Assembly (NCBI GenBank): GCA_964035575.1
Contig: OZ037856.1
Coordinates: 1,364,001 to 1,428,000, forward strand
From: Rhynchopus sp. YZ270_cl-10
Taxonomy: Eukaryota; Euglenozoa; Diplonemea; Diplonemida; Diplonemidae
Length of the DNA: 64,000 bases
Reading direction: 5' to 3'
Of this stretch, positions 29,401-42,906 are shown in pieces; positions within the stretch are counted from its first letter, which is position 1; each line of letters opens with the position of its first letter. The position numbers were made by a program, and so were the translations under genes. The notes beneath the pieces are model-generated. The model saw only the letters and a list, made by a program, of their open reading frames with translations. It made no database searches and was not told the origin of the DNA.

Positions 29401-31975
29401 ATGGTATTTTGCTGTATGTGGCCCCATAAGGGTACCCCACGTACCTGAGTAGTGACTATTACTAAATGCCTACTACACTTCATGAGGCCCATGACCACCA
29501 TATTTCGACGCAATTTCTCCGCTGAACCCATTGCAGTATGTGTATTGATGTTTGCAGGTACTCTGTGGTTTGTCAGTTTTCAGTGTACTTTACACTGTAA
29601 TTCCCTGTGTATGAGCCTGTAAGGGTACCCACAGACCTCAGTAGGCCAAGTAAATTAATGTCTACTACGTATTTTTGGGCCTACAACCACCATACTTCGA
29701 CGCAATTGCTCAGATGAAGCCACTACAGTAAGCCATTTGAAAAAATATTTTTGGCCATTTTGGGATTTATGGACAGAAATGTCGACAAATCTGTCCATAA
29801 ATTACGTTCTGTCCATAAAAGCCAGGATCCTGGCCAAAAATCCCTGTATTGAAAATACAGGGATTTTTGGCTGTTTTAGGCCCTCACACGTACCTGGCTG
29901 GTAAACATGACTAAATGTGTAGTACGATCCATTAAGACCGCGACCACCATATTTCGCTGCAATTTCCCCACTGCTTCCAATACAGTGTTCCTACTGGTAA
30001 TGAACAGTTGATGATATTTTATGCAGTTTCTATGGTATTTTGCTGTATGTGGCCCCATAAGGGTACCCCACGTACCTGAGTAGTGACTATTACTAAATGC
30101 CTACTACACTTCATGAGGCCCATGACCACCATATTTCGACGCAATTTCTCCGCTGAACCCATTGCAGTATGTGTATTGATGTTTGCAGGTACTCTGTGGT
30201 TTGTCAGTTTTCAGTGTACTTTACACTGTAATTCCCTGTGTATGAGCCTGTAAGGGTACCCACAGACCTCAGTAGGCCAAGTAAATTAATGTCTACTACG
30301 TATTTTTGGGCCTACAACCACCATACTTCGACGCAATTGCTCAGATGAAGCCACTACAGTAAGCCATTTGAAAAAATATTTTTGGCCATTTTGGGATTTA
30401 TGGACAGAAATGTCGACAAATCTGTCCATAAATTACGTTCTGTCCATAAAAGCCAGGATCCTGGCCAAAAATCCCTGTATTGAAAATACAGGGATTTTTG
30501 GCTGTTTTAGGCCCTCACACGTACCTGGCTGGTAAACATGACTAAATGTGTAGTACGATCCATTAAGACCGCGACCACCATATTTCGACGCAATTTTCCC
30601 GCTGCTTCCAATACAGTGTTCCTACTGGTAATGAACAGTTGATGATATTTTATGCAGTTTCTATGGTATTTTGCTGTATGTGGCCCCATAAGGGTACCCC
30701 ACGTACCTGAGTAGTGACTATTACTAAATGCCTACTTCATGAGGCCCATGACCACCATATTTCGACGCAATTTCTCCGCTGAACCCATTGCAGTATGTGT
30801 ATTGATGTTTGCAGGTACTCTGTGGTTTGTCAGTTTTCAGTGTACTTTACACTGTAATTCCCTGTGTATGAGCCTGTAAGGGTACCCACAGACCTGTGTA
30901 TGAGCCTGTAAGGGTACCCACAGACCTCAGTAGGCCAAGTAAATTAATGTCTACTACGTATTTTTGGGCCTACAACCACCATACTTCGACGCAATTGCTC
31001 CGATGAAGCCACTACAGTAAGCCATTTGAAAAAATATTTTTGGCCATTTTGGGATTTATGGACAGAAATGTCGACAAATCTGTCCATAAATTACGTTCTG
31101 TCCATAAAAGCCAGGATCCTGGCCAAAAATCCCTGTATTGAAAATACAGGGATTTTTGGCTGTTTTAGGCCCTCACACGTACCTGAGTGGTAAAAATGAC
31201 TAAATGTGTAGTACGATCCATTAAAGCCCCGACCACCATATTTCGACGCAATTTTCCCGCTGCTTCCAATACAGTGTTCCTACTGGTAATGAACAGTTGA
31301 TGATATTTTATGCAGTTTCTATGGTATTTTGCTGTATGTGGCCCCATAAGGGTACCCCACGTACCTGAGTAGTGACTATTACTAAATGTCTACTACACTT
31401 CATGAGGCCCATGACCACCATACTTCGACGCAATTGCTCCGATGAAGCCACTACAGTAAGCCATTTGAAAAAATATTTTTGGCCATTTTGGGATTTATGG
31501 ACAGAAATGTCGACAAATCTGTCCATAAATTACGTTCTGTCCATAAAAGCCAGGATCCTGGCCAAAAATCCCTGTATTGAAAATACAGGGATTTTTGGCT
31601 GTTTTAGGCCCTCACACGTACCTGGCTGGTAAACATGACTAAATGTGTAGTACGATCCATTAAGACCGCGACCACCATATTTCGACGCAATTTCCTCCAC
31701 TGCTTCCAATACAGTGTTCCTACTGGTAATGAACAGTTGATGATATTTTATGCAGTTTCTATGGTATTTTGCTGTATGTGTCTCCATAAGGTTACCCCAC
31801 GTACCTGAGTGATCCACATTACCAATTGTCTACTACACCCCATGGGACCTACGACCACCATATTTCGACGCAATTTCTCCAATGAACCCATTACAGTGTG
31901 TGTATTGATGTTTTCAGGTAATGTGTGGTTTGTCACTTTTCAGTGTACTTTACACAGTAATTCCCTGTGTATGAC
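26441..31975. repeat. Higher-order satellite, ~631-bp units built from three diverged monomers
   Basis: About eight full units with starts spaced 626, 631, 631, 631, 631, 631 and 658 bp, plus a shorter final unit and a diverged edge. Inside each unit the core ACCACCATA-TTCGACGCAAT occurs three times, roughly 170, 194 and 257 bases apart, so a unit is three related but unequal monomers. The longest carries the TTTATGGACAGA triple site, the palindrome GCCAGGATCCTGGC and a 15-bp hairpin around CCCTGTATT-GAA-AATACAGGG. The 658-bp unit has a 27-base local duplication near 30880-30920. The short open frames found in every unit are by-products. Confidence 0.93.
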
Positions 31976-31984
31976 ACTGTAAGG

Positions 31985-32190
31985 ATACCCACAGGTACAG
32001 AGTATACACAGTGTAAACAGTGTACACAGTGTACACAGTGTACACAGTATACACAGTACAAAATATTGCTAATATATGTTCCGACCCACCATTCCTATGA
32101 TGACGGAACTCCTAGAAACCCACTGACAACCATAAAAGGCATAGGTTGCAGGTATACACAGTGTACAGAGTATACACAGTATACCAATTT
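31985..32190. repeat. GTATACACA/GTGTACACA microsatellite block, right edge
   Basis: Two microsatellite runs flank GATGACGGAACTCCTAG and CCATAAAAGGCATAGG, the same arrangement as the units at 24.1-24.5 kb. Confidence 0.8.
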
Positions 32191-32199
32191 TACCTACTC

Positions 32200-32570
32200 A
32201 GAGACCCAGGATGACCATGTTTCCTTAAGGTAAATTTTTGGTTTTTTTGAGTTATCCACAGATGATCTGATGAGTAATGTGACCATATTCTCCAAAGATA
32301 AGTGATACCCAAAAATTCCATCGCCGAAAGAAATCTGCACCTTTGACCACCACACATTTAATCAAAGTTATCGTAAACCCGGGAACGCGCGAACCCGCAA
32401 AATCTCAGCGGGTCTGCGGGTTTCCTGAATTCTGGGTAGGCTGAATCTTTCGGTTTTTTTCCACAAAGCACTCCGACCCCTTAATTTCACGCGGTTTTTT
32501 CTGTCAGACCGCTGGGTCGAAAATTTCGGCAAAAACGTCCACAGGTAAAAATGTTAATTTCACAAACCTG
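32200..32570. other. Array-proximal unique sequence; no gene seen
   Basis: Non-coding. It holds short 8-mer-like pieces (about 32392-32432, including GCGGGTCTGCGGGTTTCC) before the main array starts at 32572. Confidence 0.5.
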
Positions 32571-32571
32571 C

Positions 32572-33107
32572 AGCGGGTCTGCGGGTCTGCGGGTCTGCGG
32601 GTCTGCGGGTCTGCGGGTCTGCGGGTCTGCGGGTCTGCGGGTCTGCGGGTCTGCGGGTCTGCGGGTCTGCGGGTCTGCGGGTCTGCGGGTCTGCGGGTCT
32701 GCGGGTCTGCGGGTCTGCGGGTCTGCGGGTCTGCGGGTCTGCGGGTCTGCGGGTCTGCGGGTCTGCGGGTCTGCGGGTCTGCGGGTGTGCGGGTCTGCGG
32801 GTCTGCGGGTCTGCGGGTCTGCGGGTCTGCGGGTCTGCGGGTCTGCGGGTCTGCGGGTCTGCGGGTCTGCGGGTCTGCGGGTCTGCGGGTCTGCGGGTCT
32901 GCGGGTCTGCGGGTCTGCGGGTCTGCGGGTCTGCGGGTCTGCGGGTCTGCGGGTCTGCGGGTCTGCGGGTCTGCGGGTCTGCGGGTCTGCGGGTCTGCGG
33001 GTCTGCGGGTCTGCGGGTCTGCGGGTCTGCGGGTGTGCGGGTCTGCGGGTCTGCGGGTCTGCGGGTCTGCGGGTCTGCGGGTCTGCGGGTCTGCGGGTCT
33101 GCGGGTC
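32572..33107. repeat. (TCTGCGGG)n array, about 67 units
   Basis: An 8-mer array in G-rich orientation on the plus strand, with two GTGTGC-type variant units near 32785 and 33033. It differs from TTTGCGGG by one base per unit, consistently, so it is a separately homogenised array. Confidence 0.97.
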
Positions 33108-33222
33108 AGACCCGCAAACCCGCAAACCCGCAAACCCGCAAACCCGCAAACCCGCAAACCCGCTCTTGTGGGGATCGTTGCCATCCCACTGACCTGAAAC
33201 CCGGTAATATATATAGTGTAAC
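33101..33222. other. Head-to-head array junction and 55-bp unique spacer
   Basis: The G-rich array meets the C-rich array at the palindromic junction GCGGGTCAGACCCGC. After about six CCCGCAAA units comes a single-copy spacer (33163-33217, with GTAATATATATAGTG), then the long array. Polarity G-rich then C-rich is that of two chromosome ends joined. Confidence 0.85.
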
Positions 33223-36200
33223 CCGCAAACCCGCAAACCCGCAAACCCGCAAACCCGCAAACCCGCAAACCCGCAAACCCGCAAACCCGCAAACCCGCAA
33301 ACCCGCAAACCCGCAAACCCGCAAACCCGCAAACCCGCAAACCCGCAAACCCGCAAACCCGCAAACCCGCAAACCCGCAAACCCGCAAACCCGCAAACCC
33401 GCAAACCCGCAAACCCGCAAACCCGCAAACCCGCAAACCCGCAAACCCGCAAACCCGCAAACCCGCAAACCCGCAAACCCGCAAACCCGCAAACCCGCAA
33501 ACCCGCAAACCCGCAAACCCGCAAACCCGCAAACCCGCAAACCCGCAAACCCGCAAACCCGCAAACCCGCAAACCCGCAAACCCGCAAACCCGCAAACCC
33601 GCAAACCCGCAAACCCGCAAACCCGCAAACCCGCAAACCCGCAAACCCGCAAACCCGCAAACCCGCAAACCCGCAAACCCGCAAACCCGCAAACCCGCAA
33701 ACCCGCAAACCCGCAAACCCGCAAACCCGCAAACCCGCAAACCCGCAAACCCGCAAACCCGCAAACCCGCAAACCCGCAAACCCGCAAACCCGCAAACCC
33801 GCAAACCCGCAAACCCGCAAACCCGCAAACCCGCAAACCCGCAAACCCGCAAACCCGCAAACCCGCAAACCCGCAAACCCGCAAACCCGCAAACCCGCAA
33901 ACCCGCAAACCCGCAAACCCGCAAACCCGCAAACCCGCAAACCCGCAAACCCGCAAACCCGCAAACCCGCAAACCCGCAAACCCGCAAACCCGCAAACCC
34001 GCAAACCCGCAAACCCGCAAACCCGCAAACCCGCAAACCCGCAAACCCGCAAACCCGCAAACCCGCAAACCCGCAAACCCGCAAACCCGCAAACCCGCAA
34101 ACCCGCAAACCCGCAAACCCGCAAACCCGCAAACCCGCAAACCCGCAAACCCGCAAACCCGCAAACCCGCAAACCCGCAAACCCGCAAACCCGCAAACCC
34201 GCAAACCCGCAAACCCGCAAACCCGCAAACCCGCAAACCCGCAAACCCGCAAACCCGCAAACCCGCAAACCCGCAAACCCGCAAACCCGCAAACCCGCAA
34301 ACCCGCAAACCCGCAAACCCGCAAACCCGCAAACCCGCAAACCCGCAAACCCGCAAACCCGCAAACCCGCAAACCCGCAAACCCGCAAACCCGCAAACCC
34401 GCAAACCCGCAAACCCGCAAACCCGCAAACCCGCAAACCCGCAAACCCGCAAACCCGCAAACCCGCAAACCCGCAAACCCGCAAACCCGCAAACCCGCAA
34501 ACCCGCAAACCCGCAAACCCGCAAACCCGCAAACCCGCAAACCCGCAAACCCGCAAACCCGCAAACCCGCAAACCCGCAAACCCGCAAACCCGCAAACCC
34601 GCAAACCCGCAAACCCGCAAACCCGCAAACCCGCAAACCCGCAAACCCGCAAACCCGCAAACCCGCAAACCCGCAAACCCGCAAACCCGCAAACCCGCAA
34701 ACCCGCAAACCCGCAAACCCGCAAACCCGCAAACCCGCAAACCCGCAAACCCGCAAACCCGCAAACCCGCAAACCCGCAAACCCGCAAACCCGCAAACCC
34801 GCAAACCCGCAAACCCGCAAACCCGCAAACCCGCAAACCCGCAAACCCGCAAACCCGCAAACCCGCAAACCCGCAAACCCGCAAACCCGCAAACCCGCAA
34901 ACCCGCAAACCCGCAAACCCGCAAACCCGCAAACCCGCAAACCCGCAAACCCGCAAACCCGCAAACCCGCAAACCCGCAAACCCGCAAACCCGCAAACCC
35001 GCAAACCCGCAAACCCGCAAACCCGCAAACCCGCAAACCCGCAAACCCGCAAACCCGCAAACCCGCAAACCCGCAAACCCGCAAACCCGCAAACCCGCAA
35101 ACCCGCAAACCCGCAAACCCGCAAACCCGCAAACCCGCAAACCCGCAAACCCGCAAACCCGCAAACCCGCAAACCCGCAAACCCGCAAACCCGCAAACCC
35201 GCAAACCCGCAAACCCGCAAACCCGCAAACCCGCAAACCCGCAAACCCGCAAACCCGCAAACCCGCAAACCCGCAAACCCGCAAACCCGCAAACCCGCAA
35301 ACCCGCAAACCCGCAAACCCGCAAACCCGCAAACCCGCAAACCCGCAAACCCGCAAACCCGCAAACCCGCAAACCCGCAAACCCGCAAACCCGCAAACCC
35401 GCAAACCCGCAAACCCGCAAACCCGCAAACCCGCAAACCCGCAAACCCGCAAACCCGCAAACCCGCAAACCCGCAAACCCGCAAACCCGCAAACCCGCAA
35501 ACCCGCAAACCCGCAAACCCGCAAACCCGCAAACCCGCAAACCCGCAAACCCGCAAACCCGCAAACCCGCAAACCCGCAAACCCGCAAACCCGCAAACCC
35601 GCAAACCCGCAAACCCGCAAACCCGCAAACCCGCAAACCCGCAAACCCGCAAACCCGCAAACCCGCAAACCCGCAAACCCGCAAACCCGCAAACCCGCAA
35701 ACCCGCAAACCCGCAAACCCGCAAACCCGCAAACCCGCAAACCCGCAAACCCGCAAACCCGCAAACCCGCAAACCCGCAAACCCGCAAACCCGCAAACCC
35801 GCAAACCCGCAAACCCGCAAACCCGCAAACCCGCAAACCCGCAAACCCGCAAACCCGCAAACCCGCAAACCCGCAAACCCGCAAACCCGCAAACCCGCAA
35901 ACCCGCAAACCCGCAAACCCGCAAACCCGCAAACCCGCAAACCCGCAAACCCGCAAACCCGCAAACCCGCAAACCCGCAAACCCGCAAACCCGCAAACCC
36001 GCAAACCCGCAAACCCGCAAACCCGCAAACCCGCAAACCCGCAAACCCGCAAACCCGCAAACCCGCAAACCCGCAAACCCGCAAACCCGCAAACCCGCAA
36101 ACCCGCAAACCCGCAAACCCGCAAACCCGCAAACCCGCAAACCCGCAAACCCGCAAACCCGCAAACCCGCAAACCCGCAAACCCGCAAACCCGCAAACCC

Positions 36201-39200
36201 GCAAACCCGCAAACCCGCAAACCCGCAAACCCGCAAACCCGCAAACCCGCAAACCCGCAAACCCGCAAACCCGCAAACCCGCAAACCCGCAAACCCGCAA
36301 ACCCGCAAACCCGCAAACCCGCAAACCCGCAAACCCGCAAACCCGCAAACCCGCAAACCCGCAAACCCGCAAACCCGCAAACCCGCAAACCCGCAAACCC
36401 GCAAACCCGCAAACCCGCAAACCCGCAAACCCGCAAACCCGCAAACCCGCAAACCCGCAAACCCGCAAACCCGCAAACCCGCAAACCCGCAAACCCGCAA
36501 ACCCGCAAACCCGCAAACCCGCAAACCCGCAAACCCGCAAACCCGCAAACCCGCAAACCCGCAAACCCGCAAACCCGCAAACCCGCAAACCCGCAAACCC
36601 GCAAACCCGCAAACCCGCAAACCCGCAAACCCGCAAACCCGCAAACCCGCAAACCCGCAAACCCGCAAACCCGCAAACCCGCAAACCCGCAAACCCGCAA
36701 ACCCGCAAACCCGCAAACCCGCAAACCCGCAAACCCGCAAACCCGCAAACCCGCAAACCCGCAAACCCGCAAACCCGCAAACCCGCAAACCCGCAAACCC
36801 GCAAACCCGCAAACCCGCAAACCCGCAAACCCGCAAACCCGCAAACCCGCAAACCCGCAAACCCGCAAACCCGCAAACCCGCAAACCCGCAAACCCGCAA
36901 ACCCGCAAACCCGCAAACCCGCAAACCCGCAAACCCGCAAACCCGCAAACCCGCAAACCCGCAAACCCGCAAACCCGCAAACCCGCAAACCCGCAAACCC
37001 GCAAACCCGCAAACCCGCAAACCCGCAAACCCGCAAACCCGCAAACCCGCAAACCCGCAAACCCGCAAACCCGCAAACCCGCAAACCCGCAAACCCGCAA
37101 ACCCGCAAACCCGCAAACCCGCAAACCCGCAAACCCGCAAACCCGCAAACCCGCAAACCCGCAAACCCGCAAACCCGCAAACCCGCAAACCCGCAAACCC
37201 GCAAACCCGCAAACCCGCAAACCCGCAAACCCGCAAACCCGCAAACCCGCAAACCCGCAAACCCGCAAACCCGCAAACCCGCAAACCCGCAAACCCGCAA
37301 ACCCGCAAACCCGCAAACCCGCAAACCCGCAAACCCGCAAACCCGCAAACCCGCAAACCCGCAAACCCGCAAACCCGCAAACCCGCAAACCCGCAAACCC
37401 GCAAACCCGCAAACCCGCAAACCCGCAAACCCGCAAACCCGCAAACCCGCAAACCCGCAAACCCGCAAACCCGCAAACCCGCAAACCCGCAAACCCGCAA
37501 ACCCGCAAACCCGCAAACCCGCAAACCCGCAAACCCGCAAACCCGCAAACCCGCAAACCCGCAAACCCGCAAACCCGCAAACCCGCAAACCCGCAAACCC
37601 GCAAACCCGCAAACCCGCAAACCCGCAAACCCGCAAACCCGCAAACCCGCAAACCCGCAAACCCGCAAACCCGCAAACCCGCAAACCCGCAAACCCGCAA
37701 ACCCGCAAACCCGCAAACCCGCAAACCCGCAAACCCGCAAACCCGCAAACCCGCAAACCCGCAAACCCGCAAACCCGCAAACCCGCAAACCCGCAAACCC
37801 GCAAACCCGCAAACCCGCAAACCCGCAAACCCGCAAACCCGCAAACCCGCAAACCCGCAAACCCGCAAACCCGCAAACCCGCAAACCCGCAAACCCGCAA
37901 ACCCGCAAACCCGCAAACCCGCAAACCCGCAAACCCGCAAACCCGCAAACCCGCAAACCCGCAAACCCGCAAACCCGCAAACCCGCAAACCCGCAAACCC
38001 GCAAACCCGCAAACCCGCAAACCCGCAAACCCGCAAACCCGCAAACCCGCAAACCCGCAAACCCGCAAACCCGCAAACCCGCAAACCCGCAAACCCGCAA
38101 ACCCGCAAACCCGCAAACCCGCAAACCCGCAAACCCGCAAACCCGCAAACCCGCAAACCCGCAAACCCGCAAACCCGCAAACCCGCAAACCCGCAAACCC
38201 GCAAACCCGCAAACCCGCAAACCCGCAAACCCGCAAACCCGCAAACCCGCAAACCCGCAAACCCGCAAACCCGCAAACCCGCAAACCCGCAAACCCGCAA
38301 ACCCGCAAACCCGCAAACCCGCAAACCCGCAAACCCGCAAACCCGCAAACCCGCAAACCCGCAAACCCGCAAACCCGCAAACCCGCAAACCCGCAAACCC
38401 GCAAACCCGCAAACCCGCAAACCCGCAAACCCGCAAACCCGCAAACCCGCAAACCCGCAAACCCGCAAACCCGCAAACCCGCAAACCCGCAAACCCGCAA
38501 ACCCGCAAACCCGCAAACCCGCAAACCCGCAAACCCGCAAACCCGCAAACCCGCAAACCCGCAAACCCGCAAACCCGCAAACCCGCAAACCCGCAAACCC
38601 GCAAACCCGCAAACCCGCAAACCCGCAAACCCGCAAACCCGCAAACCCGCAAACCCGCAAACCCGCAAACCCGCAAACCCGCAAACCCGCAAACCCGCAA
38701 ACCCGCAAACCCGCAAACCCGCAAACCCGCAAACCCGCAAACCCGCAAACCCGCAAACCCGCAAACCCGCAAACCCGCAAACCCGCAAACCCGCAAACCC
38801 GCAAACCCGCAAACCCGCAAACCCGCAAACCCGCAAACCCGCAAACCCGCAAACCCGCAAACCCGCAAACCCGCAAACCCGCAAACCCGCAAACCCGCAA
38901 ACCCGCAAACCCGCAAACCCGCAAACCCGCAAACCCGCAAACCCGCAAACCCGCAAACCCGCAAACCCGCAAACCCGCAAACCCGCAAACCCGCAAACCC
39001 GCAAACCCGCAAACCCGCAAACCCGCAAACCCGCAAACCCGCAAACCCGCAAACCCGCAAACCCGCAAACCCGCAAACCCGCAAACCCGCAAACCCGCAA
39101 ACCCGCAAACCCGCAAACCCGCAAACCCGCAAACCCGCAAACCCGCAAACCCGCAAACCCGCAAACCCGCAAACCCGCAAACCCGCAAACCCGCAAACCC

Positions 39201-41785
39201 GCAAACCCGCAAACCCGCAAACCCGCAAACCCGCAAACCCGCAAACCCGCAAACCCGCAAACCCGCAAACCCGCAAACCCGCAAACCCGCAAACCCGCAA
39301 ACCCGCAAACCCGCAAACCCGCAAACCCGCAAACCCGCAAACCCGCAAACCCGCAAACCCGCAAACCCGCAAACCCGCAAACCCGCAAACCCGCAAACCC
39401 GCAAACCCGCAAACCCGCAAACCCGCAAACCCGCAAACCCGCAAACCCGCAAACCCGCAAACCCGCAAACCCGCAAACCCGCAAACCCGCAAACCCGCAA
39501 ACCCGCAAACCCGCAAACCCGCAAACCCGCAAACCCGCAAACCCGCAAACCCGCAAACCCGCAAACCCGCAAACCCGCAAACCCGCAAACCCGCAAACCC
39601 GCAAACCCGCAAACCCGCAAACCCGCAAACCCGCAAACCCGCAAACCCGCAAACCCGCAAACCCGCAAACCCGCAAACCCGCAAACCCGCAAACCCGCAA
39701 ACCCGCAAACCCGCAAACCCGCAAACCCGCAAACCCGCAAACCCGCAAACCCGCAAACCCGCAAACCCGCAAACCCGCAAACCCGCAAACCCGCAAACCC
39801 GCAAACCCGCAAACCCGCAAACCCGCAAACCCGCAAACCCGCAAACCCGCAAACCCGCAAACCCGCAAACCCGCAAACCCGCAAACCCGCAAACCCGCAA
39901 ACCCGCAAACCCGCAAACCCGCAAACCCGCAAACCCGCAAACCCGCAAACCCGCAAACCCGCAAACCCGCAAACCCGCAAACCCGCAAACCCGCAAACCC
40001 GCAAACCCGCAAACCCGCAAACCCGCAAACCCGCAAACCCGCAAACCCGCAAACCCGCAAACCCGCAAACCCGCAAACCCGCAAACCCGCAAACCCGCAA
40101 ACCCGCAAACCCGCAAACCCGCAAACCCGCAAACCCGCAAACCCGCAAACCCGCAAACCCGCAAACCCGCAAACCCGCAAACCCGCAAACCCGCAAACCC
40201 GCAAACCCGCAAACCCGCAAACCCGCAAACCCGCAAACCCGCAAACCCGCAAACCCGCAAACCCGCAAACCCGCAAACCCGCAAACCCGCAAACCCGCAA
40301 ACCCGCAAACCCGCAAACCCGCAAACCCGCAAACCCGCAAACCCGCAAACCCGCAAACCCGCAAACCCGCAAACCCGCAAACCCGCAAACCCGCAAACCC
40401 GCAAACCCGCAAACCCGCAAACCCGCAAACCCGCAAACCCGCAAACCCGCAAACCCGCAAACCCGCAAACCCGCAAACCCGCAAACCCGCAAACCCGCAA
40501 ACCCGCAAACCCGCAAACCCGCAAACCCGCAAACCCGCAAACCCGCAAACCCGCAAACCCGCAAACCCGCAAACCCGCAAACCCGCAAACCCGCAAACCC
40601 GCAAACCCGCAAACCCGCAAACCCGCAAACCCGCAAACCCGCAAACCCGCAAACCCGCAAACCCGCAAACCCGCAAACCCGCAAACCCGCAAACCCGCAA
40701 ACCCGCAAACCCGCAAACCCGCAAACCCGCAAACCCGCAAACCCGCAAACCCGCAAACCCGCAAACCCGCAAACCCGCAAACCCGCAAACCCGCAAACCC
40801 GCAAACCCGCAAACCCGCAAACCCGCAAACCCGCAAACCCGCAAACCCGCAAACCCGCAAACCCGCAAACCCGCAAACCCGCAAACCCGCAAACCCGCAA
40901 ACCCGCAAACCCGCAAACCCGCAAACCCGCAAACCCGCAAACCCGCAAACCCGCAAACCCGCAAACCCGCAAACCCGCAAACCCGCAAACCCGCAAACCC
41001 GCAAACCCGCAAACCCGCAAACCCGCAAACCCGCAAACCCGTAAACCCGCAAACCCGCAAACCCGCAAACCCGCAAACCCGCAAACCCGCAAACCCGTAA
41101 ACCCGCAAACCCGCAAACCCGCAAACCCGCAAACCCGCAAACCCGCAAACCCGTAAACCCGCAAACCCGCAAACCCGCAAACCCGCAAACCCGCAAACCC
41201 GCAAACCCGCAAACCCGCAAACCCGCAAACCCGCAAACCCGCAAACCCGCAAACCCGCAAACCCGCAAACCCGCAAACCCGCAAACCCGCAAACCCGCAA
41301 ACCCGCAAACCCGCAAACCCGCAAACCCGCAAACCCGCAAACCCGCAAACCCGCAAACCCGCAAACCCGCAAACCCGCAAACCCGCAAACCCGCAAACCC
41401 GCAAACCCGCAAACCCGCAAACCCGCAAACCCGCAAACCCGCAAACCCGCAAACCCGCAAACCCGCAAACCCGCAAACCCGCAAACCCGCAAACCCGCAA
41501 ACCCGCAAACCCGCAAACCCGCAAACCCGCAAACCCGCAAACCCGCAAACCCGCAAACCCGCAAACCCGCAAACCCGCAAACCCGCAAACCCGCAAACCC
41601 GCAAACCCGCAAACCCGCAAACCCGTAAACCCGCAAACCCGCAAACCCGCAAACCCGTAAACCCCAAACCCGCAAACCCGCAAACCCGCAAACCCGCAAA
41701 CCCGCAAACCCGCAAACCCGCAAACCCGCAAACCCGCAAACCCGCAAACCCGCAAACCCGCAAACCCGCAAACCCGCAAACCCGC
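33218..41785. repeat. (CCCGCAAA)n array, about 8.57 kb, ~1070 units
   Basis: Practically pure 8-mer from 33218 to about 41040. Variant units (CCCGTAAA near 41041, 41097, 41152, 41625 and 41655, and a shortened unit at about 41660) lie only in the last ~750 bases next to unique sequence. The unit has no stop codon in any frame, so thousands-of-codons open frames arise automatically and are not genes. The G-rich strand, GGG every 8 bases, should form G-quadruplexes. Confidence 0.97.
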
Positions 41786-42042
41786 ACGAGAAGTGAGCAA
41801 CCATATGATGCAGGCTGGTGTGAAGTGTTACCGGCTGGTGTATCGAAAATGTTCTATTGTGTTATTCTTAGGGAATCTTGTTGGTGAGGTGAGTTATTAG
41901 CATTTGAGTTCACGTTGTAAAAGTGGAGTTTACATTTAGTGCATATGAGAACTTATGAACGTTTAGCAGTAATATCGTGTATGTGGCCGATTGCAGCTAG
42001 CGTAGAGACTTCAGCTGGTCAAGTAACCTTTTGTATACTACG

Positions 42043-42658
42043 TTTCATGGAGTCTACTACCACCATACTTCGTCGTAATTGCTCCGATGAAGCCACTACA
42101 GTAAGCCATTTGAAAAATTACATTTGGCCATTTTGGGATTTATGGACAGAAATGTCGACAAATCTGTCCATAAATTACGTTCTGTCCATAAGAGCCAAAA
42201 TCCCGACCAAAAATCCCTGTATTGAAAATACAGGGATTTTTGCCTGAAAAATGCCCTTCCACAGACCTGAGTAAACTATTGCAATATGTGTTTTGATGTT
42301 TGCAGGTAAACTGTGGTTTGTGAGTTTATACGCACTGTACATAGTAATTCCCTGTATAGGCCTATAACTTTATAATAAGGGTACCCACAGACCTCAGTAG
42401 GCCAAGTAAATTGATGTCTACTACATATTTTTGGGCCTACAACCACCATACTTCGACGCAATTGCTCCGATGAAGCCACTACAGTAAGCCATTTGAAAAA
42501 ATATTTTTGGCCATTTTGGGATTTATGGACAGAAATGTTGACAAATCTGTCCATAAATTACGTTCTGTCCATAAGAGAGAGCCAAAATCCCGACCAAAAA
42601 TCCCTGTATTGAAAATACAGGGATTTTTGGTCGGGATTTTTGGTCGGGACACTCTATT
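42043..42658. repeat. Satellite monomers, left edge of copy 2
   Basis: Same two diverged monomers as in copy 1, with triple TTTATGGACAGA sites at 42139 and 42522. Confidence 0.85.
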
Positions 42659-42906
42659 GAGGGACATATTGTGGATACTCTGTGGGTGTGTGTATGTTTG
42701 TGGGGGGTGTGAAGAAAAATTGAAATATAAAATGTTCCTTTGTTTTTGTTCTCTCCTATTTCATGTTTCATTTGTATTTTGTTCAAAACTAATAGTACCC
42801 CCAAACCCACAATCCCAAAAAATACCCACCAAACCCAACCCGAAAACATACCCCCGATTGTAACCACTTCTTTCATTTTTCTCTTTTTATTACTTTTTTT
42901 GTATGT

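Larger units (their letters stand above)
9209..32570. repeat. Large direct duplication, copy 1
   Basis: Sequence from 9209 onward recurs from 41782 with a constant offset of 32,573, and every gene model in the two copies gives the same protein. The match can be followed to the gap at 62140, which corresponds to about 30.8 kb of copy 1 once a two-unit satellite difference is allowed for. Differences I could see by eye are T at 27859 versus A at 60432, T at 28838 versus C at 61411, and the number of satellite units. Confidence 0.93.

Noticed and set aside
9209-32570. Calling the unit a proven minichromosome
   Set aside because: Array unit sequences differ at the two ends and edge satellites are in direct orientation; a tandem, circular or assembly origin explains the data equally well.
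32487-41804. Open frames of 2,600-3,100 codons in several frames of both strands
   Set aside because: They are products of an 8-mer without stop codons; the peptide is just PANPQTRK or GFAGLRVC repeated, and all frames are open at once.
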